Origin: Diabrotica undecimpunctata
Lineage: Eukaryota; Arthropoda; Insecta; Coleoptera; Chrysomelidae
DNA: 64,000 nt
Assembly: GCF_040954645.1 (NCBI RefSeq)
Contig: NC_092806.1
Location: 1,302,001-1,366,000, forward strand
Direction of reading: 5' to 3'
Shown here: piece by piece, positions 47,901 to 59,473 of the stretch
Position numbering within the stretch: the first letter of the stretch is position 1
How the letters are laid out: every line of letters starts with the position of its first letter
Translations under genes and position numbers: made by a program
Notes under the pieces: generated by a model
Databases searched by the model: none
Seen by the model: the letters and a program-made list of their open reading frames with translations, nothing else
What the model was told of the DNA's origin: nothing

Positions 47901-50900
47901 TGTCTACATAAATCTACTATTGGTACCTTTGATTTAATTTCTTGTCCAGATTCTGCAACTATATAGCAACCTAATAGTGTGGTAAACAAAAAGGCATAAT
48001 ACAGTAATGATTCTTTGTTTCTTACTGCCTAAAACAAAATAAAATTTAAGCGGTTATCATAATGCTTAATTTGTTTTAACCATTCTAGAATTAAACAGTT
48101 AAAAGCTAGAGTAAAATACAGCTCATAACTCTTGTTCATGCAATTCATTCTCTATTGAGAGGAGGTGTTTGGTGAAAATTATTTTTATTTTAAGTTTAAT
48201 CCTTTCAACTGTAAAATATTGTGAGAGTTTGATCTTATGCTTATCTTAGGAATGAATGTAGTATAATGTAACTGTAAGGGTTAACTTGTACATACCACTA
48301 TAAATACAAGAGACGATCCAGTCACTGCACTTGCTGCAGCTACTAGTGCGAGTGTCCTCCATTTTATAAAGTTGTTGTAAACTGCCAAAACCCTTAAATT
48401 GATAAAAATAATTTATTAACTTAAATGTATTAATAAATTGTTAAAAATTAAAGTCAAATATCGAGCACAATTATTTTAATAATCAAATCTTGCCGAAGTA
48501 CTTTCGCTTTCTACAACATCATCATGTGCATCTGAAATAGGCCAAGAAACGTTTTTTTAAATGAAGAAAATTGATTAACTTCGATAAAAAACTCGAAGTT
48601 AATGGATGATAAAATTTTTTTGTGATTAACGTTTTAGACTTACTTCGTCAAATTTGGGCTATCCAGCAAGCGCAGAGTGTAATAAACTTGAAATTAAACA
48701 TACATTCTGCGATATTTGCCTTTAATTTTTTAAAGTACATTTATTCCAGCATTCAACCTTATATCAATAATTTATTAGACAGTATGTGTACTCATACTGG
48801 TATTGTTCTATTATAATATAGATTTAAAATCTAGATCAGATTATCCTCAGTGCCTTCTTTTGTAATTGAAGCTAACACGAAAATTGTAATTGTTACATGA
48901 ATATATGGTTTTAGGTTTTTTCAAATTTAAATTCTAATGTGACTCGGTAAAGGTCGATGACATTGGTCTTTACTCGACTTGAACACATGGTTCTTGTCAG
49001 TTAAAACGACACAGACCAACTGAGTTTTACTTCTGTATAAGTTTTTTAAACGATGGTATGCAGCCAACTACTGGGATTATCCCATTCATTTTTAATATAG
49101 ATTTAATATCATTAATATTATTATCCAAATCAAATGATCAATGTATTCATGACTAAAATCAAAATTACTGATTAAACTACTTGTTTAAACAGGAATAAGA
49201 AAATTTTGATGCTAATTATTTAAACTTTTTTAAGTTAAGTAAAATAGGATAGTATTTCAAAGAAAATTTTACAACGAATTGTAAATTTTCGCCACGAGAT
49301 GTGTCCTGCTTAAATAAGGAGTCAAAAATGAGATCGTCTTGTGACAAAAATTAACTCATAGCTTGAACATATTCCAGTTCCCGACACTTTTTCAGTTGAT
49401 AATCTTCAGGGATGTCTACTTTAGGTAAATTTCACAAATATTTCAAGAAGTAAAACACTGAAAACTATTTTTTTGCAAAGTGCCTTTCTCAAGTGTGCTG
49501 TTTTTTTTTAGTTTTTAACTGAATAAGTTAAGTTGTTAATTTCCATCGTACGAATATACTTTCCCACACATTTTTTTACTACGACGCAAGCGACGTCTGT
49601 ACAAAACCAATAAAGCTATTAGTTTTTTTCTATCAATACTAAAAATATGAACACCTACTCGACATTGTTACTGATATCACTATGGGTAACCATGTTTCTT
49701 TAGATGAAGAAGATCCAAACCTGTGTATACCTGTGTGTGTGTGCGTGTGAAAGGGCTCTTATTAGAATAACTTTTAATCTTTTGTTCGTAGATGAAATAT
49801 TTTTTTTATATTTGAAAACTGATAATTTCGAATAATTTCAAAGTAATAAAAAGTTATTTTGGAACAAAATTGGATAAAAAAAGCATGCTTACCAAGAATG
49901 CACAAGATTCATGCTTAAAAGGGCTTATGGAAACGTATGAAGTAAAAAAGAGACGACCTCGAAATGAAAGTCCAAATAATAAAAGATATAACATTAGTCA
50001 CTCCGTGACAGGCTCGGGTGGCAAAATTATTAATTTTGCTAGATAAACTAGATAAAGGTGAAAAAAATATTTCAGGGAATGCTAAGTCTGAAAATTTAAT
50101 AGAACAAATTAAGGCTCATATTGGGAGTTTTTTCACTAAGATTTCACATTACACAGAGAATCGGAAGCATTACTTAGACAAAAAATTAAATGAGCAAATT
50201 ATGTATGTCCTATTTTGTGCCAAATCTCCTCTAAATAATAATAATTCAGTAAAGTATAAATTTTATTTAAATATTTGCCAGGAACATTTTTCTCCATCTT
50301 TTAGACGTTCACAGGTAGACCCTTGCTGTGTATGTGAACAGTTAGAAATAAAAATTAAGACTTCATCTTTAAACGTGTACCATTTTATATTGAAGTCCCC
50401 TCGTATATGTGATATATTGAGGTCCCCTCATATATGTTTGAGAGATCTAAGAATTTTTTTTTATGTAATTTTGTTCCTATCGTACGTTTTGGAACCCAAA
50501 TGTTTGCAATTCTTTCTTGGCGTCGAAAAGTGATATAAATCGTTTTAGAGTTGTTTATTATTTTAAAGATGTGTACTATCTCAGCATTTTCTTTTAATGT
50601 TTTATTCGAAGTCGCCTTATAATCTTGGTACGTCGTAGAAATGGAATCTTCTGCGTTTTATTTCCTGTCAAGTGTTTGTTTATTTTCAACTTATATGAAC
50701 GAATTTTTAAATTCGACATTCATGCTTTGGTCACTGTAGGTGCAAGTGGAGATCAAATTCTTACTTGATTCGCTGTGTGGATCACAAGTATGGATCCGCA
50801 AATTCACCGTCAAATTTGTGTTTTCCTGTTTTTGGCCCCTTTGTGTAGAAGTATGTAGCAGTAAAGCCTTAAGTAGTCAGTGTATCCTAATAGTTGGGGG

Positions 50901-52698
50901 ATTTGTGCAGTACACTGATGAAATTTTGAACCAGTATATAGGATTGCCCACCAGTTTTGTTATCATTTTCCTGTTTGATCCAACTCCATCCACGTCAGAT
51001 CTTCGTTCCAGATTATGGAAATGGTTTCCTTTTGTTCCAGAGTTTCGTTCTTGCAGTTTCAGTCCAGAGATGTAGATCAAGGTAACATTTAATGTTTTAA
51101 ATTTTAAAGGCAGACATGTTTTTGATAAAGTAATAATTGCTTTCATTGTTTAAAAGGACAATTTTTTTATTTGTAAAAATTTTTATATTTACCACAGTTT
51201 ATACGTCAGTATCATTAGTAAGTTTTTGTAGCATCTCCTGAATTTGTAAATCAGTAGAACGCATGTAGATTTTTTGTATTTTGCGACTATTGTGGTAATA
51301 TTTTGTATTTTTTTTGAGCATTCTTGTCTCTATATTTTGTAACTGTTTGTGGCGACACAAAACTAAATGTTAAATTTTGTTTCTTAACATTTGTTTATTT
51401 TTTTTTATTAATCTTTTTATTTGAAAAAGATATGTTTTTTATGTTTAGTAATTATATCTCCAGTTGCAACTAGCTGGTTGTAATAGGTATAATTAGGCAC
51501 CTCAAGTGGCGCCCTATATTAAACTTCTTGAGGTGTTTCCAGTTTATTTTCATTCTGTTTGTCCCAAGAGATTTATGGCCCTTTATTTCATTTTTCTGTA
51601 GTTGCTCCAATCCAAACCTTCTTGTCTTTTACTTATCCACGACCCCAGCTCTCCTACCAAAACCTGAGTGCCGTTAGCATCAGTTTCGATTATTTTGCTT
51701 GCCCTTCTCTACCCCCTGTAGTTTCTGCCCCCAATTTTGTAAGTACCCCTATTTTCTTACCCTACGGTAAGCAAAATATTATCATTACAAACGAGACAGC
51801 GGAACGCGTGGCCGTTGCGTAATTATCTGTAAATAAAATAAGTGCAAAGAAGTTGTACAATAAAATGACACAAATATGCAAGACGATTGCCACTGCACAA
51901 ATTTATTTGTGCACGGCAATCTGGTATGGCTCGGCATTTATAAAAATTTCCTGTTTGATCCTAAATTATATACATAACTGTAGCTAATGAAACTGGACTT
52001 GCATCTTTTTAAAAAATAATTCTTCTTGGTGCTATTTTAAAAAATTAAAAAATTTTGTATAATATTGTAGCAACTAAAATATGTTTACCTAAATCGTAAT
52101 AATGGCACGTAAAGAAAAAAAAATCATTGTCTATTACAGGTTCAACTTCTAAGGTACTTACTTTTTAATTCTAAGGAACTGATGAAACAAATAAAGCATC
52201 TGTTCAAAAATCTCCTCTTGACAATGAATACAATTTATCTGCTCCGGTTCATTTTTGTGATAGTCCTTCTTGCTTATCAATTCCAATAATACTGTATTTA
52301 AATTCTCTAAATTAAATAGAAAATGAAACAGGCAGTAGCTCATTATAAGTATCATTCCTAGAGAAAAGCAGCCACTGTGAGGTTCCACAAAACCAAATAA
52401 GAACATCTTTAAAAATGTGTTTAGTGGTAAGTGGTTCAAAATGGAAAATGCGATATTGTTGTTATTATATCGTAGGATCCAACAACCAAAGAAGTAATAT
52501 AATAAAAGCACCAATAAGTACAACCAGACAACTCTTCTGAATTTTCGAGAATATTTAAACATTTTATTTGTAACATCCTGACTAGCTGGTCTTGCGTAAA
52601 AAGTGCTGAGCGAATTTATGGATTGACATATTTCAGAAAATGTCTCATAGTTTCTCATCAGTGAGCCATATATTATTATAAACTAAAAATGAAATTTA

Positions 52699-52771
<73 letters not shown>

Positions 52772-55700
52772 GTATATATATTTGTCGGGTACAAAAGTAA
52801 ATTGTCATACATTAAAATTGGTTATTTGCGATGTTGCACAAACTGTTTATAAAATGGACGGCTGTTTCATAAGCACCTAGAAATCAACACAAAAATTGTC
52901 TTTTATAGACTTAATCACAGGGAAAGGTTATATTTTGTTTTCAACAATAATTATATATTAAAACTATACTAACAAACCCCACCATTGCACCTACACCTAG
53001 ATATTTTAAGAGATCTATCGCAGGCGGCTTTTCTAAATAAATGTACATTGACATAAAAAGAAGACATATATTATGCGTCCAAAAGACCACACCGCATGTA
53101 TATCTCTGAAGAGGGTTACGGACTAGAATTGTTCCCCAATTTATCATCCAGTAAAACGGATCACCTAAAAATAAACTATTATGTAGTTTTAGTACTTTTT
53201 GTATCAGTTTATCACAAAATATTACACAGTTCTACTATTCCATTGATTAGAAGTAAATAACAAATATTTAAAAAGCACACAACAAAATTTATAAAGAATA
53301 ATGTTACCAAGAAAATTTTAATTACTGTAACACATGGTAGATGGTTTGAGTTATGAGCGTATTATGGACTACTAAAATTGATACATGACGCCAAACTTTC
53401 GTCCTCTTTTAACAGTGCTGGATGATGGAAGAGAGATTCCATCCATCTTATGATTCTATAGCCCAATTTAAGCCCTGGTTTCGCTTATTACACCTCTCAC
53501 TTCGTTATAGACTGTAGCCATTCTCCTCCGAAAAAAAAAGAACAATCCGGATAATATTTTTGTATCCAGCCAAATAGCAGCTCCGTACTAAAAGAATATC
53601 GAAGATGTAATTCCTCGCAACCAGCACAATCCACAAATTTTTAGTATGACCACAAAAATGCAAAATTCGACTTCGAAAACTATGACAAATTTATTAACAT
53701 TGTGAAAACTGTTTCTAGAAGAAACACTCCGCGAGGATGCTGGACTCGCTATATTTAAACAACTCCAGACTGTGTTTCATTGTTTAATCGGTATAAAAAC
53801 ATATATGATAAAGACCCTTCCAGTGATGATACTGATCGAGCTGGAGAAATATTACTTACTGCGACTCAAACGAACGAAGATCCAAATGGTGCATTATCAG
53901 GAAAATTATGAAAATATCATCTAATAGTAGACCTATTTGGAAACCACTAAAGAATCTTAGCCAAGATCCTAGTAAAAGGGCAACCAATTTTTCAAACGTC
54001 ACAGCAAACAAAGTGTTCTTAAGCATAGCAGAGTACCTGGAAAAAGAAGTAAAGAAAAACTTAAAATCAGAAAGCATAAAACCAATCAGTTGAGTAAACC
54101 TTTAAACTATGCTGAGCTTAGATTTGCCATACACATAATTAAAATATTAATGCTTCAGGCATTGCGATGATCTTCGTATGGAGCCAATAAAGTAGTTGCT
54201 TGCACAAAAATACTAGAATGACTCCTCCAGATGATGAACAGCTGTCATTATGCTATACAGAGAGCCAAAGTCTGAAGACAACGCAAAATCGTCGCCTTGC
54301 TTAAATTTGACAAAGATCCTAACGACTCCAAAAGCTATCGGTCAATACTTCTGCTCTATCATTTATTTAAAATACTGGAAAGTATGATACTTAACCCTTT
54401 GACGACTGTCGGTATGCTGAGATGACCACCTTTACGAACATTTCTTTTAAACTTCCCAGCGGTTTTACAGTCATACCAGTATGTAAAATTAGTTTCCTAT
54501 ATTATATTCCAAGTGTGTAACCAATTTATAACCGATTTGATTAAATCACATTGACTGGATAACATAATTAGTCGAGCACACATTTGAAGCAGACGTTCGG
54601 TGTTGACAGAGTGACATATTTTAATTGTTTTTTTGTTTATTAAATTATTATAAAATATAAAAGTTACAACAATACAAACGAAATATTAACGGTAGGCGGC
54701 CAGCAGATTGAGAGAGTAAAAAGATATACTTACTTGGGAACGATAATTAATCACAGAAAATAACGATTATACTGCAGAAATAAGTGTCAGAATTGAGCAG
54801 CAAAGATCTGACATTGGCCCTCAGAATAAGGCTAATTGAATGCCACGAAAGTGTTACGGAGAATAGAAAGAGAGGGGGAAATATAAAATACAATAATAGA
54901 AAGAAAATTGCAATATCTCGGACAATGTGATGAGAGGCGAAAAATACAATATTTTGAGACTCATAATTCAAGAAAAAGTAGAGGGTAGGAAAAGCGTAGA
55001 AAGAAAACGCGGTTCTTCTTGGTTGAAGAACCTGAGATCGTGGTTTCGTTGCAGCTCAAGGCAATTGTTCAGAGCAGCTGCCTCGAAGGTCAGAATAGCC
55101 ATGATGATTGCCAACCTTCGTCACGGAGATAACCTATCGAAGATAAAAATTACAGGTAAGTTATATTTTTAAAGTCTGTTTCACACTAAGTACTGTTATT
55201 TGCATGAATGCATTTCAATTTTTTTTGTAGATCACCATCTTTTATGTGGTATTCTGGCACAATCACAGGGCACTTTCTACATGAATTCTGCCAATATGCA
55301 AAATCAAAATTGACCAGGATGAAATTCCAAGTGACCAGGAGTCAATCGTTTCTGATATTGGAAGCGTCTTGGTAGATGAATTCGATGTTGATGAATTTCG
55401 GCGACCAAATAATGAGTATATGTTTGATATTCGAAATATGGACATCGTGTCTAAAGATTAAATTAACAATCAAGATGAAACAACCAATACTCTAAATAAT
55501 CAAGAATCGGAATCGGATATTGAACACGATGTACTGCTAGCAGTACGGCTAGCAAAGCAAGATAACTCTATATTTTGGATTCAAAATGCAAGGTGCATAA
55601 CACAAACAAGTCAATTTATTCAAACTATGGGCCTAAACATTCCAAATTTCGAAGCAAGCCTATAAATACGAATTAAAGGTTAAACCAGTATCCGACAGTA

Positions 55701-57694
55701 CATGACCAATATACCTATAAAACGTGGCTACAAAGTATGGTTTTGAGCAGATTGAAGCGGATTCATGTGCGAGTTCCAGATATATACCGGTAAAGTGGGA
55801 AACTCCACCAAAAAAACTTGGGAGAACGAGTCGTTCAGGATCTAACAAGGGTCTTAGTAAATAAACACCACCGAGTATTCTTTGAAAACTGTTTTAACTG
55901 TATTAGTGTTTAGAGATCTTTATTGTAAGACGGAATTTACGCAAGTGAAACGGTTCAAAAAACGAGTTTAAAACTAACAAGCAAATGAATCGAGGAGATT
56001 CAGATTACCGTGTTTCAACAGATGGACTATCTGCGTTAAAGTGGATGGATCGCAGAAGTGTGATTCTTCTAGCAAATCACCAAAAACTAGCAACAAACGA
56101 AGTTGTAAAGAGAAGACAAAAAGACGCTACTCTGAGTGAAGTTTCATGTCCACAAATTGTAGTTCTCTACAATTCACATATGGGATATGTTGACAAATTT
56201 GATATGCTAAACAGTGTTTATGAGGTGAATCATAAATTACACAAGTGGCGGTATAGAATAATTTTTATTTTGTGGATGCTTGCGTCGTAAACGCATTCAT
56301 TATATTTCAACTTAGAAGCCAATCCAAAAGTATGTCTTTAAAAGAATTCGGGCTTTCTGTGATTAAAAGCCTTATTGGAGCTCCAAAACAATTAAAAAGG
56401 GAAAGACCATCAGCAGAAAAATCAGTGACTAAATTCAAAAGCATATTCACTTGGAATTGCGCCATTCAAAGTCTTCTCACATGCCCCAAAGAACTACTTC
56501 TTTGAGATGTGTCAACTGCAGCACGACAGCAAATGCTTGCAGAACACAGTGAAAATATTCATCTTGCAATGTCGGACTTTGTCTCAAACACGACAAAAAT
56601 TGTTTTGCAACATTGCAAATAAAAAAACAATATAAAGAAGAGGAAGAAAGAAGTGCTACCTGGTTTTTATTTCTCATTTAATTTTTTGCTATGCTATGTT
56701 CCTGTTGGTATCTTGAGAATACCATATCCTGCTTTAAGAATATACTAAAATAAATAAATTTTACAGAAATCCCTTTTTTACATTTAATAAAAATCGGTCT
56801 TCAAAGGTTTATGAGTGGCTTTAGAGCGAAAAGATTATTTAAATCATAAATACTACATCTTACCCAACATTTTGAAGATGAGTAAGAAGTACAAAAGGTA
56901 TTCAAGGTGGTATTTGTAGATCTTAGTAAAGCATAGAACATAAAAGATTTTGCCGTGGTTAGTCAATGAAGAGGGAGTTCCAGGTGAGTATGTAAGGATT
57001 GTGAGAGAAATGAGGAAGTAAATCACACTACCGACAGTTCATGTCGGTAAAGGGGATTGATATTGGTATGTCCTAAGGTAGAAACAAAGAATCCTCATAC
57101 TGTTATATTTTTCCAGTGCTACTGTAAGGAGTAAAAGCGTGAAACCTAAGCGATGCAACCCTTTGAGATGGATCGACAAGTTAGAAATAAGAAGGGCCTT
57201 AGTCGCGTAAACCAAACAACACAACTGGTTAATATAATACATAGACACAAGCTAAAATACTTCAATCACATTATGAGAGACCCTGAAAAATATAAACTTT
57301 TACATCTCATAATTCAGGGATATATCCAAGATAAACATGGTCCTTGGAGAAGAACATCATGGCTGAAAAATCTAAGACAATGGTACGGAAAATCGAGTAC
57401 ATTACTATTTAGACCTGCTGCTAATAAAGTTTCTATAGCAAATATGAAAGCTAACATGATATCTAACAAACTATAACGGTTATGAAACTAGAAGAAGAAA
57501 GAATCTGCATCAAGTGTATAAGGTCATCAAATCGAAACTGACTTAAAAACTAATAGTAAATGCAATAAACTCATTGCACTTAAAAAGAAGAAAAAAAGAT
57601 CACATTAGCTTTGGAATTATCATAACCTCATAATTGATTTACCTTCATAAGTATGTATTTCTCCATACAATAATTTTTTCAGTTTTTTATACAT
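41931..57694 (-). CDS. Odorant receptor OR-B (7tm_6), seven exons, intact
   Basis: Tandem paralogue of OR-A with the expected role of an odour-tuned, Orco-partnered membrane receptor. Join, minus strand: 57643-57694, 52974-53164, 52162-52682, 48296-48392, 47927-48028, 43701-43856, 41931-41990. That is 1179 nt, 392 residues plus stop. All boundaries are GT-AG, phases agree with OR-A, and only exon 3 differs in length (one extra codon). It begins MYKKLKKLLYGEIHTYE and ends QTVSVSN. The C-terminal signature MFLVATQKPLELNCHGFLV is present. Intron 2 is only 291 bp, against 2145 bp in OR-A, because it lacks the MITE and ribozyme cluster. Introns 1, 3 and 5 carry piggyBac, LINE, DUF7869 and gypsy remnants. 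No stop or shift is seen. Confidence 0.9.
42060..43560. other. OR-B intron 6, no further gene
   Basis: Patches at 42600-43100 are richer in G and C, but neither strand gives a protein family I recognise. ORFs at 43164-43551 overlap on both strands and are not supported. Confidence 0.4.
43701..43856 (-). CDS. OR-B exon 6
   Basis: 156 nt after TTTCAG. Encodes SEMIFSNAQRLKWYYWNKKN and TQKPLELNCHGFLVQSREML. Confidence 0.9.
44005..44810 (+). mobile_element. Internally deleted LTR retroelement: LTR, PBS, integrase tail
   Basis: TGACGCCCGACCAGGGAC at 44541-44558 is two bases off the complement of the tRNA-Lys(UUU) 3' end (TGGCGCCCGAACAGGGAC), a retroelement primer-binding site. The preceding 500 bases, from TGTTACAATAACGCC near 44005, would be the 5' LTR. 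Directly after the PBS the ORF at 44513-44800 encodes AFPSKLEPQYLRPCTVTSVI and SPVMVKL, a gypsy integrase C-terminal module. Gag, protease, RT and most of integrase are gone. Lies in OR-B intron 5. Confidence 0.58.
44541..44558 (+). other. Candidate tRNA-Lys primer-binding site
   Basis: TGACGCCCGACCAGGGAC, two mismatches to the tRNA-Lys(UUU)-type PBS. Confidence 0.55.
45327..45698 (+). mobile_element. LINE ORF2 C-terminal tail with 3' end
   Basis: Encodes VVRRLRIGHTRFTHSHLMDS and SVLHILLDCPHYNKRRQE, the LINE tail motif RLRIGHT-R-x-TH followed by H-I-L-x-x-C-P-x-Y. The element ends after GTGCTAATGGCCGAAGC and a short AATAATAAAAAA tail. Same family as 60343-61810, whose 3' UTR resembles it. 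Confidence 0.82.
45895..47562 (+). pseudogene. LINE with RT C-terminus, RNase H and tail, in OR-B intron 5
   Basis: From 45917: KQLKEWSCNRGFKFSVSKT; then LIRSKIDFGSIAYISASDT and NSAFRIALGAFRTTPVESLY; RNase H pieces CRIFTDASKCNTGVGAVYV, SAELYAILKALEHINNN and FIWIPSHIGIDRNETAGQ (46740-47030); and the tail LQTIITRLRLDHTRYRHSYL with SVKHFLFDCPLFVNERNRF up to a stop near 47480. A 3' UTR and AATAAAAAAAAT tail end near 47562. It is 5' truncated, with several shifts. A Jockey-like LINE with RNase H. Confidence 0.85.
47927..48028 (-). CDS. OR-B exon 5
   Basis: 102 nt. Encodes SLLYYAFLFTTLLGCYIVAE and SGQEIKSK. The donor GTACCA is less canonical than its OR-A counterpart GTAAAA. Confidence 0.87.
48296..48392 (-). 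CDS. OR-B exon 4
   Basis: 97 nt, acceptor TTTAAG and donor GTATGT. Encodes VYNNFIKWRTLALVAAASAV and TGSSLVFIV. Confidence 0.88.
49860..50430 (+). pseudogene. DUF7869-like transposon-associated protein, N-terminal fragment
   Basis: KRRRPRNESPNNKRYNISHS near 49960, then after a shift ENLIEQIKAHIGSFFTKISH, YTENRKHYLDKKLNEQIMYV, FYLNICQEHFSPSFRRSQVD and PCCVCEQLE. The order and spacing follow the 34990-35848 fragment. It degrades after the C-C-x-C cluster near 50330. Lies antisense in OR-B intron 3. Confidence 0.65.
50540..51884. other. No recognised gene in OR-B intron 3
   Basis: Two ORFs, 50740-51075 and 51559-51822 (ending ITNETAERVAVA), are longer than the local background but match no family I know. 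The two ends of this segment share TTTCCTGTTTGATCC (about 50968 and 51950), possibly the edges of an old element. Confidence 0.35.
51885..51921. repeat. Short hairpin in OR-B intron 3
   Basis: GATTGCC-AC-TGCACAAAT and ATTTGTGCA-C-GGCAATC pair over 16 bp around a two-base loop with one small internal bulge. Confidence 0.8.
52162..52682 (-). CDS. OR-B exon 3
   Basis: 521 nt, donor GTAAGT. Encodes IYGSLMRNYETFSEICQSIN, KMFLFGFVEPHSGCFSLG and the CIHCQEEIFEQMLYLFHQF segment. Confidence 0.93.
52701..52780. repeat. (TA)n tract upstream of OR-B exon 3
   Basis: About 80 bases of TA with TG interruptions, 19 bases from the exon 3 acceptor, the position matched in OR-A. Confidence 0.97.
52974..53164 (-). 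CDS. OR-B exon 2
   Basis: 191 nt, TTTTAG acceptor, GTTAGT donor. Encodes GDPFYWMINWGTILVRNP and YIYLEKPPAIDLLKYL. Confidence 0.88.
53830..54392 (+). pseudogene. LINE reverse transcriptase N-terminal fragment
   Basis: Broken frames include SSNSRPIWKPLKNLSQDPSK, a KVFLSIAEYLEKEVKKNL block and, near 54290-54390, LKFDKDPNDSKSYRSILLLY and HLFKILESMILN, matching the LINE motif K-P-x-K-D-P-x-D-P-x-S-Y-R-P-I-x-L-L. It ends abruptly at TTAACCCTTTGACG (54392), a piggyBac-like terminus. Confidence 0.7.
54680..55160 (+). mobile_element. LINE 3'-end fragment inside the piggyBac-like remnant
   Basis: Encodes RVKRYTYLGTIINHR, then with shifts LQYLGQCDERRK, ILRLIIQEKVEGRKSVERKR, SSWLKNLRSWFRCSSRQLF and IAMMIANLRHGD. 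Closely similar to the fragment at 28130-28370. Confidence 0.82.
55277..56660 (+). pseudogene. piggyBac-like transposase pseudogene
   Basis: The acidic N-terminal part (DEFDVDEFRRPNNEYMFD, ESESDIEHDVLL) is broken by a stop near 55461. The catalytic region has PIKRGYKVWFEQIEA, PKKLGRTSRS, then DYRVSTDGLSALKWMDRRSV, CPQIVVLYNSHMGYVDKFDM and HKWRYRIIFILWMLAS. The pattern W-x-D-x-R-x-V and Y-N-x-x-M-G-x-V-D-x-x-D is diagnostic of piggyBac DDE transposases (PGBD family). The tail RTTSLRCVNCSTTANACRTQ is the Cys-rich C-terminal domain. Multiple stops, shifts and missing segments make it inactive. Confidence 0.88.
57110..57500 (+). pseudogene. LINE 3'-end fragment
   Basis: The ORF 57153-57476 encodes IIHRHKLKYFNHIMRDPEKY, LLHLIIQGYIQDKHGPWRRT, SWLKNLRQWYGKSSTLLF and a NMKANM remnant of the M-x-A-N-L motif, followed by AACTAGAAGAAGAAAG, the family's usual tail. 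It lies about 140 bp from OR-B exon 1 on the opposite strand. Confidence 0.8.
57643..57694 (-). CDS. OR-B exon 1
   Basis: 52 nt from the ATG to a GTAAAT donor. The protein start aligns with OR-A exon 1 (K-L-L-x-G-E-I-x-T-Y-E). Confidence 0.82.
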
Positions 57695-59473
57695 TTTATA
57701 ACAAGTTTAGGGAACCTTTTAAGGTTTACTCTTTTCTTGGGTGGATAAGAAATTATAATAAAGAATTTTGTTTTATAAAAATATAGGCATTTAAACCAAT
57801 GAGCTATTTATTCATTTGCTTTCCTTAATAGAAAATGGGTATCATTAAACACTACAGTTGATCGACATTATTCTTTGTTTAAATATCTAATTTCTCAATA
57901 TATTGACATTGTATTTTGGTTTTTAGTTCACATTAACTTTAATATCTAGTAATACATTTCACTGCCTTAATATTTATAAATATTTATAAAACAAAAAAGA
58001 AATTTTTGGTAATTAACTAATTAATTATTTTCGTGGAAAACACTTAAATCCATCGATTTTATTGTCAAGGTATATATTATTATGACAAGCAAATTTATAG
58101 ATTTTTGAATTGTACTAAAATCGTTCAAATAGCTTACCTTAATTTAATCTTACTCAGGCTCTGTTTTCGTTGTTCAGTATCTCTGCTGTTGTATTTGCAG
58201 GTAAAAGGACCATTTGCAAAGGAAATAATAAAACACATCAATATCCAAAATAAATGTTATCAATATATTGTATAAATAAAAAAAAAAACCAATAAAAAAT
58301 GTCATATGCAAAATTCCTTAATATAACATCAGCAACAAAAATTCATATATCTGTCAAAAAATGGATAAAATTTTCCAACAGTTTCAAAATTATGATATAT
58401 GTACATTATGGAAAAATCAAAACATACAAATCACATATCACTAGCATATTGGACAAATTGTAGGAACAAAAAAAAGTTGTTTCTCTATTCACGTCGATAA
58501 CTATTAGTAAAAAACAAACTCATCTCCCTATAATTGTTTTTTTTTGAGAAATGTAAGATCAAAGATGAAATTGCAAATTAGATCTTCTTATTCTTCTAAA
58601 ATCTGGTTTCTCCTGGTTGAATGACCTCTCCTTCTAGTTAGAACTTTGCCCAAAGGAAGTATTTTTATTGCCAAAAAAACTCTGCCAATCTCGTTTTGCT
58701 TCCTATCGCTCCAAAATCTGGTAGCCTCTCAAAAAGATTTTCCCAGCTTCACCTCCGATAACTAGTATTAAACACAAACTAATAATTGTTTGAAAAGCTC
58801 TCTGCTTTTGTACTGCTCGGCTGCAAAATCGCTCACTCCACAGCTTCATACACTACACACTGCTTATCAAAAAATCCGCAGAAAATGAATATTTAATTTT
58901 AGTTAATAATTTTATCAAGAAACTCAAATAACATTTCATTTCAAACTCTTGTAATCTACTCTTTCGTATTTTTTCTTTCTTCTATTCCATTTCTTCCATT
59001 AACAAACCTGCCGTATTTCCACCAGTTCCAAAAGTCTCTCCTTCGCCAATCAAAAAGTTCCATTCCAAGTTAGCCGACTCCGCTTAGCAACAAAATTACT
59101 ACGTCATACCGACTAATTTGGAATTACCCTATATCAACAATCGAAAACTAACTTTCTAGATTCTTCTAAAACAATTTATGTAAATTACTTTTAATTTTTC
59201 CTAACTATGTTATATTTACAAAGGCCCACAAATAAAATTTAATTTTCGGAAAATCCTAACTACTATTTACACTCAGTGTCCAACTATTCTGTGAAATCGT
59301 TCTTGGAATCAATTCTTATACCAACCCGCACTTTGACCATTACAACTAACTTTTTCTTTTAAAATTAATCCTTACCAAATACCTGCAATTTATTTTTTTA
59401 CTTAGTTTTCTAAATATAAATAAAAAGTCCGAATAATTCAATATTTTAAATAATTCCGATATATATATATATA
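57695..59473. other. OR-B upstream region; no gene seen
   Basis: AT-rich up to 58440. From 58480 to 59420 the sequence is more C-rich on this strand and contains similar segments near 58485 (GTCGATAACTATTAGTA) and 58755 (CTCCGATAACTAGTATTA), which suggests a degraded tandem or LTR-like repeat. Promoter elements are not identifiable. Confidence 0.35.

Larger units (their letters stand above)
54392..56660 (+). mobile_element. piggyBac-like element remnant, interrupted by a LINE
   Basis: A TTAACCCTTTGACG sequence at 54392 is a plausible left terminus with its TTAA target. A LINE 3' fragment sits at about 54680-55160, and the transposase pseudogene follows to about 56660. No clear right terminus is visible. 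Lies antisense in OR-B intron 1. Confidence 0.55.
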
